A stretch of DNA of 5,164 nt from Clostridiaceae bacterium (GTDB taxonomy: Bacteria; Bacillota; Clostridia; Acetivibrionales; DUMC01): positions 1-5,164 of the forward strand of contig JAAZDH010000352.1 in the NCBI GenBank assembly GCA_012512865.1. The letters are read 5' to 3'. A program made the position numbers and the translations under genes. Below, piece after piece: positions 1 to 4,360 of this stretch. How positions within the stretch are numbered: position 1 is the first letter of the stretch; every line of letters begins with the position of its first letter. The notes beneath the pieces are model-generated. The model was not told where the DNA came from, made no database searches, and saw only the letters and a list, made by a program, of their open reading frames with translations.

Positions 1-10
1 CAGCAAAGAC

Positions 11-52
11 AAAAAAAGAACACCTGCTGCAAACCTGCCAGTAAAGGTGTTC
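11..52 (-). terminator. Rho-independent terminator of the aldolase gene
   Basis: Read on the minus strand, GAACACCT (52-45) pairs with AGGTGTTC (25-18). This gives an 8-bp perfect stem around a 19-nt loop that can fold further (TGGCA with TGCA-like pairing). Seven consecutive U residues follow immediately (17-11). The element lies about 40 nt after the aldolase stop codon and points the right way to end that transcript. The plus strand has only A residues at that side, so it would not terminate transcription from the left. Confidence 0.85.
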
Positions 53-55
53 CCT

Positions 56-93
56 TAATATACGAATATACATGTAATATACGATTATACCTG
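56..93. repeat. 19-bp tandem direct duplication
   Basis: Two head-to-tail copies of a 19-bp A/T-rich unit occupy 56-74 and 75-93. They match at 17 of 19 positions, differing at unit positions 11 (A/T) and 17 (A/C). The first 10 bases, TAATATACGA, are identical. The repeat fills the gap between the aldolase stop codon and its terminator stem, so it would be transcribed as 3' untranslated RNA. I know no function for it. A recent slippage duplication is the simplest explanation. Confidence 0.7.
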
Positions 94-94
94 C

Positions 95-1024
95 TTACGC
101 TTTTCCGGCACAGCCCAGTACGTTAACAAGCTTATGCTTTACAAGCTCTTTTATGGCTTGCCTTGCAGGCCCCAGGTACTTCCTGGGATCAAAATCCTCG
201 GGATACAGGGCAAAATGTTTTCTTATGGAAGCTGTCATTGCAAGGCGCAGGTCAGAGTCGATATTAATCTTGCATACTGCCATTGAAGCCGCCTTTCTCA
301 GCATATCCTCCGGAACTCCCTTTGCCCCGGGCATTTTACCTCCATACTTGTTAACATCTTCAACAAGCTCGGGAATAACTGAAGACGCCCCGTGAAGCAC
401 TATCGGAAACCCGGGAAGCCTTCTTTGGATTTCCTCCAGTATGTCAAACCTTAACCGCGGCTCACCCTTGAACTTATATGCACCATGGCTTGTACCGATG
501 GCAATTGCCAATGAATCCACTCCCGTTTCTCTGACAAATACCTCTACTTCATCCTGGTCCGTGAAAAATGCATCCTCGTCGGCTACATTAATTGCATCTT
601 CTATTCCTGCAAGCCTTCCAAGCTCACCTTCTACAACAACTCCCTTGCTGTGGGCGTAATCCACTACCTGTTTTGTCAGCTTTATATTCTCCTCCAACGG
701 GTATTTTGAACCGTCAATCATTACAGAAGTAAATCCGCCGTCAATACATGACTTACATATCTCAAAATCTTCGCCATGGTCCAGGTGAAGGCAGATATCA
801 AGGCCCGTATCCGCAACAGCAGCTTCAACAAGTTTCATTAAGTATATATGCTTTGCATATTTCCTTGCTCCCGCGGATACCTGTAAAATAAGGGGTGCAT
901 TTACTTCCTTAGCTGCCTCGGTAATCCCTTGTATAATTTCCATGTTGTTTACGTTAAAGGCGCCAATGGCATAACCGCCCTCGTAAGCTTTCCTAAACAT
1001 TTCTTTTGATGTAACCAACGGCAT
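95..1024 (-). CDS. fba: Class II fructose-1,6-bisphosphate aldolase
   Basis: This zinc-dependent cytoplasmic enzyme cleaves fructose 1,6-bisphosphate to dihydroxyacetone phosphate and glyceraldehyde 3-phosphate in glycolysis, and runs in reverse in gluconeogenesis. The 309-residue protein is full length for the family. Visible landmarks are LHLDHGED (79-86) with catalytic Asp82 and zinc ligand His83, VEGELGRL (131-138) with the conserved acidic pair, GTSHG (177-181) with zinc ligand His180, VLHGASS (209-215) with zinc ligand His211, and NIDSDLR (254-260) for substrate phosphate/DHAP binding. The C-terminal KYLGPAR segment is typical of clostridial FBA, which favours this substrate over tagatose bisphosphate, although the two subfamilies are close. 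I start at ATG 1024, not at the in-frame TTG three codons upstream, because AAGGAG lies 9 nt before it. The gene is divergent from the phosphofructokinase gene, which supplies its substrate. Confidence 0.95.
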   Translation of the reverse strand: MPLVTSKEMFRKAYEGGYAIGAFNVNNMEIIQGITEAAKEVNAPLILQVSAGARKYAKHIYLMKLVEAAVADTGLDICLHLDHGEDFEICKSCIDGGFTSVMIDGSKYPLEENIKLTKQVVDYAHSKGVVVEGELGRLAGIEDAINVADEDAFFTDQDEVEVFVRETGVDSLAIAIGTSHGAYKFKGEPRLRFDILEEIQRRLPGFPIVLHGASSVIPELVEDVNKYGGKMPGAKGVPEDMLRKAASMAVCKINIDSDLRLAMTASIRKHFALYPEDFDPRKYLGPARQAIKELVKHKLVNVLGCAGKA

Positions 1025-1033
1025 ATACAACAA

Positions 1034-1039
1034 CTCCTT
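1034..1039 (-). promoter_or_regulatory. Ribosome binding site of the aldolase gene
   Basis: AAGGAG (1039-1034 on the minus strand) sits 9 nt upstream of ATG 1024. It is only 0 nt from the in-frame TTG at 1033, so it selects the ATG. The core GGAG is flanked by AACAA and TTGTT and could sit in the loop of a weak A/U-rich hairpin. Confidence 0.8.
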
Positions 1040-1075
1040 GTTAAGTTTTTGTCACGTTTACTATAATTCTAACAT

Positions 1076-1104
1076 ATTATACCTTAAAATCAAGAAGTTT
1101 TGTA
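1076..1104 (-). promoter_or_regulatory. Probable aldolase promoter
   Basis: On the minus strand a perfect TATAAT (1081-1076) lies 17 nt after TACAAA (1104-1099), a poor -35 box with 3 of 6 consensus bases. Transcription would start near 1069, giving a leader of about 45 nt. A second TATAAT at 1113-1108 is an alternative but has an even weaker -35. A weak -35 next to a perfect -10 would fit a promoter that needs an activator, but that is inference. Confidence 0.5.
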
Positions 1105-1144
1105 TTTATTATACAGGGTTGTACGGTGCACATATTTCTCCCGG

Positions 1145-1158
1145 ACTGTCACAACAGT
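1145..1158. promoter_or_regulatory. Inverted repeat, candidate operator
   Basis: ACTGT-CACA-ACAGT is a perfect 5-4-5 inverted repeat located between the two divergent promoters, about 30 bp upstream of the nearest aldolase -10 candidate. Its size and dyad symmetry suit a dimeric DNA-binding repressor or activator. It matches no operator consensus that I recognise with confidence. The spacing would also allow a weak RNA hairpin. A 5-bp arm can occur by chance in this much intergenic DNA. Confidence 0.3.
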
Positions 1159-1295
1159 TTTACCTCCTATTTCTGTAATTTTACGTTCCGGTTACACGGG
1201 GTGCATTTTCCCCTAACCTGCTATGTTGTAAAAAACGGTGTTCCAGGCCCCTGCAACCTGTAAATTTTTATGGTTTTTTGTGGAATTTTTACTGA

Positions 1296-1324
1296 TTGAA
1301 ATAGAAAAAGTATTATGTTATATT
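1296..1324 (+). promoter_or_regulatory. Promoter of the phosphofructokinase gene
   Basis: TTGAAA (1296-1301) and TATATT (1319-1324) are separated by exactly 17 nt. This resembles a good housekeeping sigma-A promoter (4/6 and 5/6 consensus). Transcription would start near 1331, leaving a leader of about 45 nt to the ATG at 1376. The promoter lies downstream of the alternative upstream GTG at 1238, which argues against that longer start. Confidence 0.75.
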
Positions 1325-1358
1325 TTATTTAAGCTTGGTATTTGCGTAATTATACACG

Positions 1359-1365
1359 AAGGAGG
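1359..1365 (+). promoter_or_regulatory. Ribosome binding site of the phosphofructokinase gene
   Basis: A perfect AAGGAGG is located 10 nt upstream of ATG 1376. It decides the start: the frame stays open for 46 more codons upstream to GTG 1238, but no comparable site precedes that codon. Confidence 0.85.
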
Positions 1366-1375
1366 TTTTTATTAC

Positions 1376-2626
1376 ATGAGCAAACTAAAAGGAGCATGTA
1401 TATTCGGACAATCAGGCGGCCCTACATCCGTTATTAATGCAAGTGCCGCCGGCGTGATACAGGAAGCGTTAAAACAGGACTGCATTACCGGCGTATTCGG
1501 GGCAGCCCATGGTATTAAAGGTATTCTAAACGAAGTTATTTACGACATGAGCAAGGAAGACCCTTACGAGCTTGAACTGTTAAAGACAACCCCGTCCTCG
1601 GCCTTGGGTTCTGTCCGCTACAAGCTTAAAAAAGCCAAAGAAGATGAAACGGATTACTTAAGGATCCTCGAAGTATTTAAAAAATATAATATCAGGTATT
1701 TCTTCTATAACGGCGGAAACGATTCCATGGACACTTGCAACAAGATTAGCAAGTACATGCAGAAAGCCGGGTATGAGTGCAGGATAATGGGTATACCAAA
1801 AACCATAGATAATGACCTCTGGGGAACAGACCATTGCCCCGGTTATGGAAGCGCGGCAAAATACATCGCCACTTCAATCATGGAGATATACCACGATGCA
1901 AAGGTATACGACAAGGGAATGATAACCATACTTGAAATCATGGGAAGAAATGCAGGTTGGCTTACGGCGGCATCCGCCCTTGCATCATGCAAGGGATATG
2001 GGCCCGACTTGATTTACCTGCCGGAAATGCCATTTGATATTGACAGCTTTATTGATAACATCAGCAGGATATACAGTGAAAAAGGCAACGTTATAGTTGC
2101 GGTATCGGAAGGAATCAGGGACAAGGAAGGAACCTACATCTCGGAATATGGCTCCGACCTTGCGAAGCATAAGGATGCCTTTGGCCATGCACAGCTCGGA
2201 GGGTTGGCCGCAACCCTTGCAAACATTGCAAAAGAGAAAACAAAAGCAAAAGTTCGGGGTATAGAATTCAGCCTGCTTCAAAGGTGCGCTGCCCACATGG
2301 CTTCTCTCACTGATGTAAACGAAGCGTACATGGCAGGCCAGGCGGCGGTACAATATGCGGTGCAGGGGATAACCGACAAAATGGTAGCATTCGAAAGGGC
2401 CGACCAATCCGATTACAAGTGCAATATAAAACTGGTTGACCTTTCTGACGTGGCAAATACAGAAAAGAAAGTACCCCTTGAATGGATAATCAATAATGGA
2501 ACCGGGGTTTCGGATGAGTTTGTTAAATATGCTCTTCCCTTGATCCAGGGTGAATCAAGGCCTCCTTTTGAGGATGGCCTTCCCAGGTTTGCAAGATTGA
2601 AAAAGGTTCTTGCATTTTTGAAATGA
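1376..2626 (+). CDS. pfp: Pyrophosphate-dependent 6-phosphofructokinase
   Basis: This cytoplasmic enzyme phosphorylates fructose 6-phosphate to fructose 1,6-bisphosphate. Pyrophosphate is the likely donor, which makes the step reversible. The protein has 416 residues, longer than the roughly 320 of ATP-dependent bacterial PfkA. Motifs in order are GQSGGPTSVIN (11-21, phosphate-binding loop), GGNDS (113-117), PKTIDNDL (141-148) with catalytic Asp145, MGRNAGWL (189-196, sugar phosphate site), SEGIRD (244-249) and a GIEFSLLQR segment (295-303). Asp116 and Lys142 occupy the positions that are Gly104 and Gly124 in E. coli ATP-PFK; Asp and Lys there are the known markers of pyrophosphate use. Asn115 replaces the usual Asp of GGDD. 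The start is chosen for the AAGGAGG 10 nt upstream and for where homology begins. No terminator follows, and the glnA promoter begins 18 bp later. Use of ATP or mixed donors is not excluded by sequence alone. Confidence 0.9.
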   Translation: MSKLKGACIFGQSGGPTSVINASAAGVIQEALKQDCITGVFGAAHGIKGILNEVIYDMSKEDPYELELLKTTPSSALGSVRYKLKKAKEDETDYLRILEVFKKYNIRYFFYNGGNDSMDTCNKISKYMQKAGYECRIMGIPKTIDNDLWGTDHCPGYGSAAKYIATSIMEIYHDAKVYDKGMITILEIMGRNAGWLTAASALASCKGYGPDLIYLPEMPFDIDSFIDNISRIYSEKGNVIVAVSEGIRDKEGTYISEYGSDLAKHKDAFGHAQLGGLAATLANIAKEKTKAKVRGIEFSLLQRCAAHMASLTDVNEAYMAGQAAVQYAVQGITDKMVAFERADQSDYKCNIKLVDLSDVANTEKKVPLEWIINNGTGVSDEFVKYALPLIQGESRPPFEDGLPRFARLKKVLAFLK

Positions 2627-2644
2627 AAAAATTTTAAATGCCTA

Positions 2645-2673
2645 TTGCAATTATATGCAAATCGTGTTATACT
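2645..2673 (+). promoter_or_regulatory. Promoter of the glnA leader transcript
   Basis: TTGCAA (2645-2650) and TATACT (2668-2673) are spaced by 17 nt, a near-consensus sigma-A promoter. Transcription would start around 2680, giving an untranslated leader of about 210 nt before the glnA ATG. The -35 overlaps the left arm of the inverted repeat TTGCA-N6-TGCAA (2645-2660), so a bound protein could modulate initiation. The promoter starts only 18 bp after the phosphofructokinase stop codon. Confidence 0.8.
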
Positions 2674-2745
2674 AGCATGGTAGTAGGTTTGAAAAGGATG
2701 GGCTCATCGCCTGTTATTAGAGTAAAAAATTGAAAATTTAATAAA

Positions 2746-2796
2746 TGTGCAATGATGCACACTGGTGAATGCAAGACGTACTCAACGGGGAGTATG
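2746..2796 (+). promoter_or_regulatory. ANTAR-type dual-hairpin antitermination element in the glnA leader
   Basis: Two hairpins with hexaloops stand in tandem. P1 (2746-2761) has a 5-bp stem TGTGC/GCACA and loop AAUGAU. P2 (2777-2796) has a 7-bp stem CGTACTC/GAGTATG with one G-U pair and loop AACGGG. The linker is 15 nt. Both loops carry A at position 1 and G at position 4, which established work on ANTAR-domain proteins (for example EutV and NasR) identifies as the recognition signature. The 5' arm and most of the loop of P2 are also the 5' arm of the terminator at 2773-2821, so only one of the two structures can form. Protein binding to P1-P2 should hold P2 and let transcription enter glnA. 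The regulator, probably a response-regulator-type ANTAR protein, is not in this window. The assignment rests on structure and context only. Confidence 0.85.
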
Positions 2797-2821
2797 AAAA
2801 ACTGTTGGGTACGTCTTTTTT
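2773..2821 (+). terminator. Conditional intrinsic terminator (attenuator) upstream of glnA
   Basis: Bases 2773-2788 pair with 2802-2817 over 16 consecutive positions, two of them G-U, around a 13-nt loop. The outer nine pairs (AAGACGTAC/GTACGTCTT) are perfect Watson-Crick. Six U residues (2816-2821) follow directly, with three more after one G. It lies 68 nt before the glnA start codon and is mutually exclusive with hairpin P2 (2777-2796). By default it should stop both leader transcripts and any read-through from the phosphofructokinase gene. Confidence 0.9.
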
Positions 2822-2889
2822 GTTTGGCATTCTCCAGGTTGCACAAGTTGTAAAAGCTGCAACGAATTCATTGCAAGGAGGAGTATTAT

Positions 2890-4224
2890 ATGTCAAATTA
2901 CAGCAAGAACGATGTTTTAAGGCTGGTGAAAGAATCAGGCGTGAAATTCATACATCTTCAATTCACCGATATATTCGGCATGCTGAAAAATGTTGCCATC
3001 ACATCGGAGCAACTGGAAAAAGCCCTTAACAACAAGTGCATGTTTGACGGCTCATCCATAGAAGGTTTTGTAAGAATTGAAGAATCAGACATGTACCTTG
3101 CACCGGATCCCAATTCTTATGCGATATTTCCATGGAAACCTCAAACGGGCAAAATTGCAAGACTTATGTGTAACGTGGTTAATCCCGACGGTACCCCGTT
3201 TGAAGGAGACCCCAGGTATGTTTTGCAGAGAACCCTGAAGAAAGCCGCCGAAATGGGTTATGAGAAGTTCAACGTGGGCCCGGAGTGTGAGTTCTTCCTA
3301 TTTTTGACCGACAATGAGGGGAAACCCATACTTAAAACTCACGATAATGCCGGTTATTTCGACCTTGGGCCCGTGGACCTGGGTGAAGATTCAAGGCGGG
3401 ATATTTGTATCGCGCTCGAGGAAATGGGTTTTGAAATAGAGGCATCCCATCACGAAGTTGCCCCGGGCCAGCATGAGATTGATTTCAGGTACCAGGATAC
3501 CCTTACCACTGCAGATAATATAATGACCTTCAAGATGGTTGTAAAGACCATAGCCCAAAAGAACAACCTGCATGCTACCTTCATGCCGAAGCCTATTTTC
3601 GGGATAAACGGTTCGGGTATGCACACGAACGTTTCATTATTCAAGGATAACAAAAATACTTTCTACGATGAAAAGGACCCCCTGCAGCTAAGCCAGGAAG
3701 CATATTGGTTTATAGGCGGCTTGCTGAAGAACATGAGGTCCATTACGGCAATAACGAATCCCACGGTGAATTCATACAAGAGACTTGTACCCGGGTATGA
3801 AGCTCCCGTTTACATCGCATGGTCCGCGAAGAACCGGAGCCCCCTGGTCAGGATACCGGCTGCAAGGCAGGAGTGTACAAGGCTTGAAATAAGGAATCCC
3901 GACCCGTCCTGCAATCCGTACCTGGCTTTAACTTGCATATTGGCTGCGGGCCTTGACGGGATAAAAAACAAGATTGAACCTCCTTCACCGGTTGACAAGA
4001 ATATTTACGAGATGCTGGATGAAGAAAGGCTTAAAGAAGGCATACTTTCACTCCCGGCAAGCCTTGAAGAGGCCGTTAGGGAAATGGAAAAAAGAGATCT
4101 TGCCAGGGAAGTCCTGGTGGAGCATATTTTTAACAAGTTCATCAAGGCAAAGAAAAGAGAATGGAACGATTATAGGACTAAAATAACAAGCTGGGAGCTT
4201 GAACACTATTTAACGAAATATTAA
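2890..4224 (+). CDS. glnA: Type I (GSI-alpha) glutamine synthetase
   Basis: This cytoplasmic dodecameric enzyme makes glutamine from glutamate, ammonium and ATP, the entry point of ammonium assimilation. The protein has 444 residues, the same length as Bacillus subtilis GlnA and shorter than GSI-beta enzymes of about 470 residues. Landmarks are FDGSSIEGF (52-60), metal ligands Glu132 and Glu134 in GPECEF, HHEVAPGQHE (187-196) with Glu189 and Glu196, GSGMH (241-245) with His245, NPTVNSYKRLVPGYEAP (290-306) with Arg298 and Glu304, and RLEIR (331-335). Arg62 and Glu304, which take part in glutamine feedback inhibition of GSI-alpha in B. subtilis, are both present. The adenylylation-site segment of GSI-beta is absent, so control should be by feedback and by expression. 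AAGGAGG (2875-2881) stands 8 nt before the ATG. Expression appears gated by the ANTAR leader upstream. A LysR-type gene follows in the same direction. Confidence 0.97.
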   Translation: MSNYSKNDVLRLVKESGVKFIHLQFTDIFGMLKNVAITSEQLEKALNNKCMFDGSSIEGFVRIEESDMYLAPDPNSYAIFPWKPQTGKIARLMCNVVNPDGTPFEGDPRYVLQRTLKKAAEMGYEKFNVGPECEFFLFLTDNEGKPILKTHDNAGYFDLGPVDLGEDSRRDICIALEEMGFEIEASHHEVAPGQHEIDFRYQDTLTTADNIMTFKMVVKTIAQKNNLHATFMPKPIFGINGSGMHTNVSLFKDNKNTFYDEKDPLQLSQEAYWFIGGLLKNMRSITAITNPTVNSYKRLVPGYEAPVYIAWSAKNRSPLVRIPAARQECTRLEIRNPDPSCNPYLALTCILAAGLDGIKNKIEPPSPVDKNIYEMLDEERLKEGILSLPASLEEAVREMEKRDLAREVLVEHIFNKFIKAKKREWNDYRTKITSWELEHYLTKY

Positions 4225-4266
4225 AATTAAGTTAGTTCAGTGATTATGTGCAGATTTAACAACTAT

Positions 4267-4341
4267 AAGTACATGTAAAAGTAAAAAAAGAAGTATAAGT
4301 ATAAGTAGAAGCAGAAGCAAAAGTATTATAAGTATAAAAAT
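4267..4341 (+). repeat. Degenerate AAGTAT hexanucleotide repeat
   Basis: Ten in-phase hexamers run from 4267 to 4326 (AAGTAC, ATGTAA, AAGTAA, AAAAAG, AAGTAT twice, AAGTAG, AAGCAG, AAGCAA, AAGTAT). A 3-nt TAT insertion and two more units (AAGTAT, AAAAAT) end at 4341. The strand is strongly purine-rich. Neighbouring units create several overlapping TATAAG or TATAAA boxes (4264, 4294, 4300, 4327, 4333) that resemble -10 elements. It fills most of the gap between glnA and the regulator gene and contains stop codons, so it is not coding. I see no rho-independent terminator for glnA in this gap. Confidence 0.75.
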
Positions 4342-4360
4342 ACAAGGCGGGACGGTTTTT

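Larger units (their letters stand above)
1025..1375. other. Divergent control region between aldolase and phosphofructokinase genes
   Basis: This 351-bp stretch has no convincing gene. It holds the aldolase ribosome binding site and promoter candidate on the left, the phosphofructokinase promoter and ribosome binding site on the right, and about 190 bp between them (1105-1295). That middle part contains an inverted repeat (1145-1158), a second TATAAT on the minus strand (1113-1108) without a good -35 partner, a GGGG/CCCC stem with an 8-nt loop (1198-1213) and a possible 20-codon minus-strand frame (1152-1090). I see no known riboswitch or T-box in it. Confidence 0.7.

Noticed and set aside
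1025..1033. TTG start at 1033 adding three residues to the aldolase
   Set aside because: The ribosome binding site ends directly beside this codon, leaving no spacing; ATG 1024 is 9 nt away and matches the family start.
1198..1213. GGGG/CCCC hairpin as a terminator in the divergent region
   Set aside because: Only four pairs and no U tract on either strand; neither gene is transcribed toward it from a nearby end.
1238..1375. 46-codon in-frame N-terminal extension of the phosphofructokinase starting at GTG 1238
   Set aside because: It lies largely upstream of the predicted promoter (1296-1324), has no ribosome binding site, reads as unstructured hydrophobic sequence, and the family begins at the ATG with AAGGAGG at 1359-1365.
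1985..2407. 140-codon open frame on the minus strand
   Set aside because: It is antisense to conserved phosphofructokinase sequence and has unusual residue composition rich in Cys and Phe.
2697..2708. GATG-GGCT-CATC hairpin as a third ANTAR hairpin in the glnA leader
   Set aside because: The loop has four bases rather than six and lacks the A1/G4 pattern.
2769..3029. Open frame of 86 codons overlapping the glnA leader and 5' end
   Set aside because: It covers the attenuator and is out of frame with glnA; the codons are a by-product of the real gene, and no ribosome binding site supports it.
4225..4266. Possible terminator after glnA from AGTT/AACT complementarity
   Set aside because: Pairing is short and bulged, and no U tract follows.
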